Assembly (NCBI GenBank): GCA_021234155.1
Contig: JAJEKV010000039.1
Location: 4,510,745 to 4,574,744 of the forward strand
Source of the DNA: Isoetes taiwanensis
Lineage: Eukaryota > Streptophyta > Lycopodiopsida > Isoetales > Isoetaceae
DNA length: 64,000 nt
Direction of reading: 5' to 3'
Positions 11,236-23,760 of this stretch are shown one piece after another (positions within the stretch are counted from its first letter, which is position 1; the number at the start of each line of letters is the position of its first letter). The notes beneath the pieces were generated by a model. That model saw only the letters and a list, made by a program, of their open reading frames with translations. It did not search any database and was not told the origin of the DNA. The position numbers and the translations under genes were made by a program.

Positions 11236-12830
11236 TATCTCCAAGATTTCCTTCCTTCCTTATCTTCAGCCCATTTCTCATGTTCCTTCTAGAAAGATCC
11301 TCTATCTTGAGGCAGATGATTCTGAGCGACACTCTTCTTTTGGACATGGTGAAAGTGAGTCTCAGAAGGCCAAAAGGCATGATGTTAAAAGACCTCTTTA
11401 CTAGTGGCTCAATGGAAGAGCCGAACATGTTAAAAAATGAGACAATAATACCTTAACCTACAATGGAGATCTCTGGTACTTGTTAGACACAAGATGAAGC
11501 CCATGGATGGTCTCCTCTACTCGATACCAACGCCTGCAAAGCTTGAATTTGGACGCGTGAGGGATGAAAGGAATCTACAGATAACCACCGCTAAAAAACA
11601 ATGGAACAAATAAAAATGAAGGAAGCAATAGATTACCATAGTGTCTCTTATGCTTCTTTCGAGAAATCGTAAACCCATGTTTGAAATCTTCGTCCTCCAA
11701 ATATCTATCCTTCAAATATCTAAAATTGAGCAACTGCCCAAGAGAAAATAAGTTGGTTCTGACATCATCTTGTGTAGAAAGGGCTTACTTCTTCATTCAT
11801 CCAGAATAAAAGCTTTGCTCCTATGGTCCCAAAGCCAAAAATCTTTAGCAAATGCAAGATGCAAGGTCCACCATAGGTTGGACTGAGTTGCATGCCTAAC
11901 GAGGAAAGGGCTTTTAAAAATCAATACTAGAAGGAACGGTGAGCAATTTCCATGGCTTTTTTAATTTTCTCCACAATAGATGGAGAAATTCTTAGGTCTA
12001 ATAGAAAGAATTGATTTTAGCTAACATGGATAGGCTAGAATTGCTAGAATTGTTGTAAGGTGGGTTAGACAAGCCTGCTAAAAAATAACCCTCAGACAAA
12101 TTTAAGGCAACCATGAAGAAATGAAGAATTGGCAACTTATGGCAAAAATCTAGCTTTGAATGAGCAAAAATCAACAATTCAATGAGCTATACTTCATAAA
12201 CTCATTACAAATATATATACACAAGATTACATCCACAATTCAAATTTGCAACCTTTAGTACACAATGAACTCAAAAACGTTTGCTAACCAAAGTGGATTC
12301 CATTGAAGTCATTATCGGGCTCATATGCTTTTCAATTGCACTCTTCAGACTTGTCTACTTGCTCCACCATGGACAAAAAATCTTCTTATGAAGTCAAGAT
12401 TCGGCTTCACACCATATCCAAAAGAAAACTTACAGTCTAACAAATCATTAAGCATGCTATAACTGAGTTGAAGCATGCAGACTCTATGCAAAAACCATTG
12501 AAGCCAATTTTTGTTACCTCCATACGCTCAAACATTTCAGAGTGCAATTACATTTCATATATTTGATTATCGCTATTAGCAATTCATGCCCTATGTTATA
12601 AAATGATCCATTTGCAAACACCACAAACGACTTCTCCAATGTGTCTTCAAAGGATCATACCCTGGGCCCGGGTTTTCAGGTACCTCCTAAAAATTACCTT
12701 CTATACTTTTTCAGGTGCCCTTTCAAACTGCCTGCAGCTTTTATCATTTGGAAGCAGTTCCACTATGCTTGTCCTACCCTTTCTCCTTGATAGTACATGC
12801 ATTCCTTAATTTTATTTGGAACTACTCATA

Positions 12831-15800
12831 TTATTGCTGATGACGCGTGCTTTTACCTTTTTCTCGTTTCTTAGGAATGCTTGCAGATGCAGCAAGCTCC
12901 TCTTCAACTTTCTGCTCAGCTTCAAGTCTACTCAGCTATTACACATACAAATAGCTGTCAAAAACCATTCCAGGTCATTGGAAAACAGCAAGAATTCTAT
13001 AGATTTTACCTCATCCAAAACAGGCCGAAGTTCTTTATATCTAGCCTCGGCTAAATCAAAGCCATCCTTCCTAAGTTCCTGCATCAGTAAACCACATGTA
13101 AGGTTCCAATCTAATCTAATGTAACTTATCTAAAAAAATTGGTAGATGCCTTACCTTGCCAGTATGTTGGGTGTGTTCATATGCTGCCATTTGCCAATAA
13201 ATATTGGTCCGCAAGAAAAAGTCCTTCAGTGTTTCACCAGCCTAGAAGCATCCAAACAAATGTTGTTAACACCCAAACTCACCTGAAAGAGTTGCACCCT
13301 AGGAATATAAATACCAGAGGTGTGCGCTGAGAATCTGCTAGACCAAGTTCAGCCCTCATCTTATTAATTTTTGCTTTCCGTTCTTTCCGGTGCAATTTCT
13401 TGCCTTCGCCTCTTAATACAGCTGCTGCTTCTTGTATCAATGAGGCGGAGGACCTCTCAATGCCTTCCATCTGTAGTGGGGAAATGGAATTAAAAATAAC
13501 AACAAAACATAACTAAGCTTATCCTTACCAATTACATTAAGTTAAGGCACAAACTTAGCAGCTGACAAATAAACAATTAAAAAAAAAAATTGAATAATTA
13601 TGCAAAAGCATGCAGCAGACTGAACAAGGGTTATCAACGTAAGGTTTCCTTACAATTACATTAAGTTAGGACCCAAACTTGACAGCCAGCATGCAACAGA
13701 CTGAACAAGAGCTAATAAAATCAAGCGCTTAAATTTGAGGATCAAGAAACAATGCAATATATGTCCTAATATTTAACAAATAAAATAGAGAGTTGAATAA
13801 AGTTATATTCCCTGCTATTTACATCCTTTATGGCCTAGAGAATAATACATGTGCGCAGATGTACATGGACACAAATTTTCGATGGAAATAAAAGATTACC
13901 ACTACCAAGGTTTCATGATTAGTGTCATCACTTTCATCTTCCTTGTCATCTTCTTCATTATCATCTTCATCATCATTATCATCATCCTCGTCATCATCGT
14001 CACTGTCGTCATCGTCATCTTCATCATCTTCTTCTGTGGCTTCTACCCAATCCGTTTTTGTGGCCTGGACAATGTGAACAACAGAAAGGTAAGCTTGTTT
14101 CTATAAGCTGAATTTGACATTCCGACGAGGGATGAAATCTAAGCATAGCAATATCATACAAAGGAAACAACAGTAGCAATAACATTATACAAACCTCAAT
14201 AATGCACTTCCATGAATCTAACTTATTTAGATCTAATGAATATAGATCATCCAAAGTCACTTCTTGATCGCCAACCTCCTTCATGCCTCCATACAAGTAC
14301 AGAGTATCACGTCCAACTACCATTGCACAATTAATCCGCCCACATGGCCTGATGGCCTGCAGTAATAGGAATAATGTTTTAAAATATACCAGAGACACCT
14401 AAAATAATACTTGATTCTTACCTGATCCTCTTTCAGAGAAACTTCTTCCAAGTCATCGAGAATTTGATCTGGACCATCCTCAAACTCAATTTGAGACTCG
14501 TCATATTTTTGTTTCCTCCCATTTAACTGCAAATAAATAACTTACGTTTGAACAATGTAGTACTTTCATATCCATCCAAGCCTTCATTTCTATCTGCAGT
14601 TGATGGTCGTTCAATGCAGACAATGACAAACTGAAAACAGAATATAGTTTGAACACTAATTGAGGTGCTGATTAGCCTGAAGTTCATCAAATGAGCATTG
14701 ACAAATGGGTACTAGATCAAACCATGTGCTTCTTAGCATGGATTAATAAAGGTTTCAAAGATGCCTGTATTTTCTGCAATTTGGGCATTACTACAATGTG
14801 CATCATCGCCCACATGATCCACATGTTTCCAATCAGAAACAGGAAACAGAGCCAGGAAACAGAGCTGGCAAGCAAGATTCTGTTAATATGACTATACGAT
14901 TTTCGCTCACCTTGTTTTTAGAGACCTTAGTGTTACGCAACTCCAAAGGATACCTATCATAAAATTTGAACTTCCATCATGATATTGAAATTTAAAGTAA
15001 TCTGATAAAACAAAGCTCATCACCATCTTCGATTGTCCATTTGAAACGAGTACATCTCATTGAGAAATGTGCTATGCAAGACATCTCCTGAACATATACA
15101 GAAAAGAACCCATCTAAGGATTATCAGCTAGTTTGATACAAATAATAGTCAAGTCCAAGCATATCTTTAACGGGGTTTGCATGAATAAAAGAAGACAGCC
15201 TAGGCATGAACTATCATCTTAAGTCTCCTGGTAAATTTTAAGATATCATCCTAGGGTAAAACTTTTTCAAGACAAGTAATCTCTTCCGCACCTTTATCTT
15301 CTGTGTCAACTACACCACCAAACAGAATCATTCGCTTCTTATGGATGCACATGGATAAACCTGCCCTTGGACCAGGGGGCATCCCAATTTTCTTGACCTT
15401 GGATTAAGGAAAAAAACATTATGCTTACTAGTTTGTCTTGCAATTTCTGGTAATAAAAGGATGTAACATCACATGCAATTTTAGTAAACAGCCTATATGA
15501 TAAATAATAAAACAGAAATATATTCCAATCAAAGATGGCGAAGGTCTTTCATGCTAAATATATAGGAAAATGTTCCAGTCAAAGATGGCCAAGGTCTTTA
15601 AGCTAAATAGACAAAATAATGCCCGTCGGTATTAACCTAGTTATGTATATAACTTCTATTCCAATGAGTTTGCTGTGATTAATCATTTCAACTCAACTTC
15701 TTTGAATTCATAAAATATAATCATAATTGGCCCCACATAACTGGCCCATGTATAGCCAATATGAATGTATTTCTGGCAAGCTGAAAGTGATGAACATCCT

Positions 15801-18800
15801 ATGAAAACCTGCTTTAGCAGCTGCAACATTCGTTTGTATCCTTCATCTTTACAGGGTTTTTCATCATAAATGATGGCTACGAAATAGTTTTTCATCATAA
15901 ATAGCTACAAGGTCTTTAAGCTAAATAGACAAAATAATGGCCGTCGGTATTAACCTAGTTATGTATATAACTTCTATTCCAATGAATTTGCTGTGATTAA
16001 TCATTTCAACTCAACTTCTTTGAATTCATAAAATATTATCATAATTGGCCCCACATAACTGGCCCATGTATAGCCAATATGAATGTATTTCTGGCAAGCT
16101 GAAAGTGATGAACATCCTATGAAAACCTGCTTTAGCAGCTGCAGAATTCGTTTGTATCCTTCATCTTTACAGGGTTTTTCATCATAAATGATGGCTACGA
16201 AATGAGTATGGGGGGGAGAGCGGTTGCCACCATTACTTCTGCATCGTTGGTGGCAGATTTAACACTTTTTAAGTTATTAAACAGGTCCATCCCACTGGGT
16301 CTTGCTCATTTATAAAGGAGAACATAATCGACATCACTTCATTCTTTGAATCAGCAGCTAGGAGAAAGACAAAAGTTTCTTAACTTTCAAATTGCCTTTT
16401 AATTTTAGGAATATATCTAGGAGACTGCAATGTGGCCCCTAACAGTACATGATCTCCTGTAATAATTGGTCTCAGAGACCCAAGCAGTCTTTCGTAGACG
16501 TCAATATAATCTTTCTTTCATCCGTAGGATCGTGATATCGCACCAGTATCTCAAATTGCTAAGCGAAAATAAACGAGCCGATCCTGCACACGTGCCTTTT
16601 GTAAAGAACCCGGGCAGTGTTAGTGTATACTGCAGTGATTTTCGGCTAGTATTTGTTTTGCAGGGACGTGGCATACATCTCAGCCCTTGGTTTTCAAATG
16701 CTACGTCAGGTGGGGGGGCTGTAAAATAGAAATGTCCCGGATTTTCTAGGATACTCTGAGTCTTATGTTGTTGTCTATTCCCCACCATGGGAAAATGCAT
16801 CAAGAGCCCTTCCTACGTGCCCTTTTAAATCAACTTATGGTATAAATCCCATATTGGAGTTTCAGGAACATGTGACAGAAAATGCGAGATAAAGAAGCTC
16901 AGATATTGTTAAAAGAAATGCATCCTTTTATTACCTTGCTCCAGTCCCAAGTGCGAGGATCTAAAGACCACAAGTCTGCAAGTGCAACTCCTTTTTCAGA
17001 ACCATCCTTCTCAGCCAATGCATTATCCTTGAAGTAACCACCATACAAGAAAACCTGAAGATTCCATATAGAAATGATGGAATTCATCACACACGAACAA
17101 TAGAATAAATGCATATTGGAAACTGCAATACATAACTACTATTTTAATCGTATTCTAATTGCTGCTCATTTGGCAAGTATATTTTACAGAAAAATGTAAA
17201 AGACGAGATCCCCCGCAATATAGAGCAAAGGCAAGGGAAAGGAATAGCAAGGCTTAAAATATATGTATATGCAGCCAGATGAAGAATAAATCAAAGTCCC
17301 CCTTCTGCTGGGCTCCCAGGGGATAATCATTGGAAGCATCAGAACATCCATATTTTCAGGACGGTAGTCATGTACCGACAATGCAAGAGAATAAATACAA
17401 AAACTCCGTCTTGTGTTGCCTACCTCATCAAAAAACGTGGCAAACTGGAAGCCACTTCTTGGGCTCGGCCATGCTGCACCAGGCTTAGGTTTAATCTCCT
17501 GCCACTGCCATTGCACTACAACTGTCAGCTTAGCAAGTGTTATGGAAGAAGACGTATCTTACAAACCTTATAGTCATCAAGATCAAGAACATGGAGATCA
17601 TTATAGTACCTGCATATTTATTTGAAACAAGTTAACTGTTATGCATAAAACATGGTGGGAAACAAAGAAGCCAGATGCTAATATCAGAGCATTCTTTGGG
17701 GCAGCTAGGATGGCAATTGAATCACCTTCTGAGGAAATTTTTAGTGAAATTTGGATTGTTCTTTTCTCAATAATAGATTATTCTAGTGTCTTCAGGTATA
17801 TCAGGACTAAAGCACGATAGCGGCCTACCCTTTTACACCTGATTCGTCATCATCTGACATGGGTAATCGTAGCATGAAAAAGAAATCAGAAATGTTCCAG
17901 AAGCCAATCTACAAAGAGACAGAAAAGATAATGGAGGCCAGACAAATCCATATGAAAATCTTTCGAAGAATAAGACCACCAGGTGCATACAAAACATCGG
18001 ATCCTTTTTCCGACCCTCCACAACAAACCAGATCCAATACTAAGCTGTATTTTAATTCTTAATTACTTGCTACATTAATCTAGCATTTCCAACCTAGGGG
18101 GAATGCTCCTAAGGATGAAGAATTGTTGTATTTATTTGGTCTCAAAGACCCTAAGGTTCTCCTATAGATGTTAATAAACTCCTCGTCTCCCTCCAGCTAA
18201 TAAATTTATGGTTAGTTACCTGCATATGCATATTGTGAATGACCTCAGCTTGTTTTTTCCCATCATATAGTGTCACATTTATGACCTTCGAATCTTAGAG
18301 ATCTGCAATAGTACCTGCCCTATATTTCATACAAAAAAACTAAATTGCAGACCTATTTGAATGATGAATCCCTCAACCTGTTGATGTGAGAAGACTGATA
18401 AATGATGGTGCTATAGGGCTGTGGTATTTGTCAAAAGACTAGTTTAGTGATATTGATGGACCATATTTTTGCAGGTTATTAAGGGCTTCTGTACTATTTT
18501 AACCTAAAAAAAAAGAATTCAAAGAAGAAATTCAGTTCCATTTTTTTCAGCTTGTAAAAATGTCCAATCTTTAGTTATTTATGGATTTCCATTAACGTAG
18601 AACATAAGGACCTGAGCCAGGACTATGAATTTTCCAGTTAAAAAGACATACCTTACTTCTCGCAAAGTATCATAGAAGCCACCAAATAATACGAGTTTAT
18701 GCTTGTACAAAGCCTGCAAGCCACTACACACCCTAACTCACCTTGACTAACATATCTTCAAGATCAGAACATGTAGCAGCAGTCCTAAGGGTTTGTTTGC

Positions 18801-21800
18801 CCAGGAGTTCGATTGCCCAGAGACTAGCCGTATTTAAAGACTTCCATTAATTTTGATCAAAACAGGTAGGTAGGCTAGGAAAGGCATGTTGCAAAGCACA
18901 GGGTAGGAATAGAAAAGATTTAAATGCATGCAATCAAGGCAAGCATGACCATAACATATCAGCTCACTCACATCCAGAAACATGCTTCAACAAGTATTCG
19001 GTTCAGGAAAAAAAACAAAAGTTCGGAAAAGAATCAGGGAACTAAAACGAAATATAGAACTTACCATCCTATGACCTGAACGGGCACTGGGACACCCTTT
19101 CAAATTCAGCTGTTCCCATGCATTTGTATTCAAATCAAGTCTCCAAAGATCCTGTAATTACCAGTCCAGTAATAAATTCAACAAATGGCTTCTTGATATG
19201 GTAATATGCTAAATCCAAACTCGCAAAGAGGAAAAAAAAGAAAGGATGATTTATTATTAACATCTACGGTCTATGACACCAGGAACATACAAACTTACAG
19301 ATCTACAAGGAGGGTGAACGCCTCCAAGGCGCTAAAAGGGTCTTTATGAACAACTAATCAAAAATCAATGAGAAATTTCTAGGAAGATAATTCAATCACC
19401 ATTTTGGCTGCTCTGCGGAATGTTCTAAGATCAGCATTAAGTTTTTTTAAAACCCTATCCTTTCTTTTCTTCTGAGAGGAATGCTTATGCTTCTGCTTTG
19501 CTTTACTGCCCATTTTAATTTCTTAGAGGTCGCTAGTGTTACTTCTGTAATATCATAAAATTTCCTTTTCTTTAGGCAGCCATCAATCATTCCAACCTGT
19601 TATGACTCTTTATCAGCAAGGAAGAATGAAGACATCTGTTTGCTTTACACTACTTGGGCTGCTGTCTCTATTATTTAAGATGCTCTTTTTCTGAGCCATG
19701 AACAGATAAAGGCACACAATTCTGGTCATAAACATTTTGTCGTAAAGAAACAACTAGGGCGACTAAATGACTTGTAATTCAGAAGTTCAAATCAAAACGC
19801 TGAGAATTAACATGGCTCAGATTTTTCTGTGACAATAATTGCTATCTTTTCTTCCCTTCTTTTTTATTATGACAGCAGCAAAGCATGTGCTGATGTACGT
19901 GGAAAGTATCATGCAGCAAATTTGATGCTGGTCATGCGGGCTGCATGAATGATCGGAGATCCATAGTGGCCTACAGTTGTTTGTTAATTGGCTGAGCAAA
20001 AAGCTAAATACAATTTCGTTAAGCTCAACTTAGATAGAATATATGGCAGCATGGAAGTGATGTGCTTTAAAGTCTCCGAATTCACCAAAGTAAACCCTCA
20101 ATGGTCTATTATGATAATTTGAGCAGCATGATCTTGTCCAGGATTCATGTATTTCACAGGGACACAAAACATGCTCTTGCAAACTCTCACTTCATCAAGG
20201 AGCTGTTGAATATATTCTTGATTTATTGCAGGATTGGTCAAGGGTAGCAGACATCCTCACAAATAGTCTGTCAAAGCTTCAGAATCAACTAGGAACAATC
20301 TCGTCAAAGAAGTTTCTTAAGAATCATGTCTAACTAATCCTCTAGTAAGAGAAGTTTCTTAAGAAACGGATTATTCTTTGCCAAGGATAATATGCACATT
20401 AAGGGGAAAAACTGTTACTTTGCAAATTCACCTACTGAGCAGCACTAAAAGTAGCCACTCTAATGTCGTGTCAATCATTACTTACCATAGTCAGTAAGGC
20501 TTAAGTCAGGATTAAAGCCAAAGCTAAATGAAGACAAAAAGCCAGCTCTCACGCATATGCAGTTATATAGTGGATAGGGGGAGAAGTCCTTCAGACTCTT
20601 GCGAGATACCCATTGGGTTGTCAAACCCTGGTTTGAGCAGAGAGTTGCGTTCAACCTCTTGCTGTTCCTTTGAAGTTCGAACTTCATCTTATCAATAAAT
20701 ATTATCATCTTTCCTCTTTTATCTTAAGTTTTTTAGTCAATCTTGTAATAGTCCTATCTTGCACAATCTTTTAATAAGGAATACAAAATCTTTGGGTAAT
20801 ATGAAGGCATTTCATAGAACTTTAGGTAAAGCTATTTTACCTTCTTGGATTTTAGGAACTGTTATTTACAATATGTCTTTGACTTTTCTGAAACTTATCT
20901 CCTTCTTAAACTCTTTCCATGCAAAGGTAGATGTTGGCAGGTGATATCAATGTCGATAACACCAGAAGTTAAACAGACTCTAAATCAATATCAAGCCGAT
21001 CACTTTGTTTTTTTCTAGCATCCATACAGCCTAAGGTATTTAGAAATTCCAATATTCCTTAAAGCATTTTAGGAACCTAATATATTACTAGTTCACAACA
21101 TGGTGATTTCCAACCACACCTTATAATGATGAAATCGTTCTTGATTTGGAGAAGTAAATTCGCCGCCTAGAATCAACAACCAATAGATTTCAGCATTTTA
21201 TTGTCGATGAAATAAAATAGCAAGTCAATTCTTTATTTCATTTTAAAACACAAGAAAAAGAGTTTCAGACAGATCTAAGTTGAAAGGCATAGTTCTGAAA
21301 TAAACAATGCTGATGTAATTTAAGCATTCTAAATTTATTAACACCTCGTAGAGACCCTTAGGCTCTATGACATCAAAGCAATACAACCTAGGAACATTCT
21401 CCGCCTAGCTTGAAAGGGGTAGGTACAGCTAGAACTTAGATAAGAAAAACGAGTGACGTTCCCTTACCATTTCGATATTATTTTTCAGCTCCGAACATAC
21501 TTGAAATCTGGTCAAGATCTAGTAACCCGACAGGGCAAAAAAGCACTTATTTTAAAGTGCCAGCATAGGGTGCTTGTTTTACCCCACAAGCTTCTCTGCA
21601 GCTTGCATGCTAAATAGCCTTGGTCCTGTTTTATACATCCCCCAGCTTGTTCCATGTAAACAGTTCCTTGAAGATAGAAACGCTTCTTAAATCTAACTGT
21701 CATATATAGGATATAGGTCATCCTTTGCTAAGGCAAGGACTGCTCGAGCAATAGCCATTTGAGCTACAGGGAAAAGAGGAGAAAGACAGAGCAATTCTTA

Positions 21801-22773
21801 CCAAAAATAAAAAGCCAATTTTTCCATGCTACTGCCTGATGTGCACTGCGTGGAGGGGGGCTATTTGGACTTGAAATCAGTTTGAACTCATTTTTCTCGA
21901 CATTGTACCGATACAAATCCCCATAAACAAACATCTGTAACGGAATAAGAAGTCATTGTAGACACATAAAACAGAAAAGAAAGGGGGTGCACTTCAGATA
22001 TAAAAAGTTAATGCTGATGTAAACCTTGTCTCCATTATAGTACTCGCCCCCATAAATAATCAGCTCATTATCTTTGAGAGGATTTATAGTCACCTTATAA
22101 AACAACAAAATATGATTAATTCCTTCGTTCAGCAAATTTTTAGAAGCAACTTGGAAAACAGACACTTAATGTGTAGAAACAAAAATAGCAGTGTCTTAAA
22201 TTGTTGTCATCTATGCCATTTTTAACATCTCCTGAAGCTTTTAATTGAAACATCTCAATGAAATCTTGCAGTTTCTCTTCCATCTTTAAATGATCATTCG
22301 AGCTTAAACAAAGAGCTGGAACTTTTGGTGGAAGCACACGTTTCATACTCCTGAGACATCACCTCCATTATAGGATTGGCGTTGCTAATGCATGTCATTT
22401 TTATGTAGTCTTCTTAGAGCCAGTTTTGCCAAATGGATACAACATACACATATCCACCAAATATAAGTAAATAGTATGAGCCTTACCGAACAATTGCACC
22501 GCGGAGAAGGTGGTGAAACATTTTCGTCTATATGTATTTCGCATTTTTTGGCTTCCTCTTTTCGTATTTTAGCCTGTACAGAAGTGAAACTAGCTAACAA
22601 GAAAGGAAAGAAACAAGTCTTATCCACGCATAAAAATTTACCAGAATCAAATCGATGTCGTCTTCTTCTGATATTTTCTTTTCGTCCCTGCGAGCCCGTT
22701 TCTCGGTTGATTTTGCAGTTTTGCGTTCTGTCTTTTCCTTTCCTTTGCCAGGCTTCTTTTGCTTCTTTCCCAT
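12831..22773 (-). CDS. Kelch-repeat protein, KLHDC4-type, 20 exons, 638 aa
   Basis: Exons on the minus strand: 22642-22773, 22487-22573, 22025-22093, 21802-21934, 21120-21166, 19065-19151, 18652-18713, 17567-17609, 17424-17504, 16935-17054, 15292-15397, 15024-15087, 14911-14953, 14422-14526, 14195-14356, 13906-14064, 13315-13470, 13155-13241, 13010-13078, 12831-12935. All have GT-AG junctions and phases add up to one 638-residue frame. The Lys-rich start (MGKKQKKPGKGKEKTERK), a kelch propeller (about 74-447, with YGGEYYN, FGGFYDT, LYGGYF, LFGGVVD and LYGGMKE blades), an Asp/Glu-rich tract (457-497) and a DUF4110-like C-terminus (501-604) match the eukaryotic KLHDC4 family, a conserved family of poorly known function. 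Introns hold repeats but no exon is disrupted. The last exon is least certain: a GTAAAA donor-like site lies just before its stop. Confidence 0.93.
15591..16203. repeat. 318-bp tandem duplication inside a kelch-gene intron
   Basis: Copy 1 is 15,591-15,908 and copy 2 is 15,909 to about 16,203, both starting AAGGTCTTTAAGCTAAATAG and nearly identical. They lie in the intron between exons 10 and 11 and touch no splice site. The low divergence implies a recent event. Confidence 0.9.
16400..16522 (+). repeat. SINE-like element copy (kelch intron)
   Basis: Contains ATTGGTCTCAGAGACCC (16,464-16,480) and ends GTAGACGTCAATATAATC. The same 3' block recurs at 18.1, 19.3 and 21.4 kb, which is the basis for calling a dispersed family. 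Confidence 0.5.
18085..18190 (+). repeat. SINE-like element copy (kelch intron)
   Basis: Contains ACCTAGGGGGAATGCTCC, then TTTGGTCTCAAAGACCC and TATAGATGTTAATAAAC. It aligns by eye with the minus-strand copy at 21.4 kb over about 90 bases. Confidence 0.5.
19246..19345 (-). repeat. SINE-like element copy (kelch intron)
   Basis: On the minus strand it reads TTCCTGGTGTCATAGACC and then GTAGATGTTAATAATAAAT, the shared 3' block. It lies in the long intron between exons 5 and 6. Confidence 0.5.
21336..21432 (-). repeat. SINE-like element copy (kelch intron)
   Basis: On the minus strand: CTAGGCGGAGAATGTTCC, then TGTCATAGAGCCTAAGGG and GAGGTGTTAATAAA. Same family as the three other kelch-intron copies. 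Confidence 0.5.
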
Positions 22774-23130
22774 TCTAAGCTATTCCCAAATGGCGATTCC
22801 CATAGCCTAAAACCTGGCGAAGGGTTTAAGAAACGAAGTTGTGTGATGGTTTTTTTTTTTTTTTACACAACCCTAACCCGAGCTGCCCACTTTCCTGAAA
22901 TTCTAGATATGCCACGTGTCCTGCCACGTCACCTAAAATCATTTTGAACCCTAAAATCATTTTGAACCGGCTGATTCTCTAATTTCGAATCCTAGGGCCA
23001 GGGAAATTAGAAAACCCAGGTAATTCTCTGCCCGAGTTTGGCGATCCTTCCACCGCAGCTTTGCTTACCCTTCGTTTAGTAAAATTGTCTCAGCCTTCTT
23101 AGATGGGCTTGGCGAGAGCGCGCCATAGCT
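22774..23130 (-). promoter_or_regulatory. Kelch-gene 5' flank
   Basis: Region upstream of the kelch start codon. It contains a T14 run, ACGTG-type cores (CCACGTGTC and CCACGTCACC near 22,912-22,932) and an 18-base tandem duplication of CTAAAATCATTTTGAACC. No convincing TATA box is seen. Assignment as promoter is by position only. Confidence 0.35.
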
Positions 23131-23610
23131 GCAATATGTCGTCTTAAACATGTGAACATCATGGACTCTATAAACTTGCTTCCACTTACACTATGACGAG
23201 AGCCCTTCTTTTCATCAAGGATTCCTCTAAACCATGGATCTTACCTGTACAGAAGCATCGATTGTCTACTATTATTGTCATAAACGGGTTTTAGTACTCA
23301 GGTTGTGAAATTTTATTTGTTTTTTAATAGCAAGCAATTGATGCATCATCTTTGCAGCAGCGCCAGGCAAGCAACTGTTCATTCATAGCAAGCAACCCTT
23401 GCAAGATGCCATGCCATCTCTGTTGTTTCTTGCATTTAAAATATGGCATAGCATAAAGGCTATTGACGCTAATTGCTATTGTGGATGGTGCAAAGAAATG
23501 GCGGATGCAGTGATGGCTTATGGCGGATGCAGTGATGGCTGTGCAAAATGTTATCTCTTCCATGTGTCATGTGTTATTGAAGCACAAAGGACTTACATTT
23601 GCAGAAATAA

Positions 23611-23760
23611 GAATAGAATAGAATAGATTTTTAGCATCCACGGAGACCAATTGGCCTATGGGACCCAAACAAAAAAAGAGAGCAGCAAGCGTATTACCGA
23701 CAGGATTAAAAAACCCCAATCCCGAAGGGTTTTCGAGGGAAAAACCTTGCAGTAATAAGT
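23611..23760 (-). repeat. SINE-like retroposon with (TATTC)n tail
   Basis: On the minus strand: GGTTTTTCCCTCGAAAACCC, GGTAATACGCTTG, GGGTCCCATAGGCCAATTGG, TCTCCGTGGA, then a (TATTC)n tail. It aligns along its whole length with the plus-strand copy at 43.5 kb. The pentanucleotide tail suggests a non-LTR retroposon end. Confidence 0.65.

Noticed and set aside
11081-11456. Frames of 77-107 codons near 11.1-11.45 kb
   Set aside because: They span an 85-bp duplication and have no recognisable product or splice context.
12603-12830. An additional terminal exon of the kelch gene
   Set aside because: A GTAAAA donor-like site lies in exon 20, but no downstream segment continues the family's C-terminus; the in-frame TAA at 12,831-12,833 is simpler.
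13849-14106. Hydrophobic Ile/Val-rich frame on the plus strand
   Set aside because: It is the antisense reading of the Asp/Glu tract of kelch exon 16.
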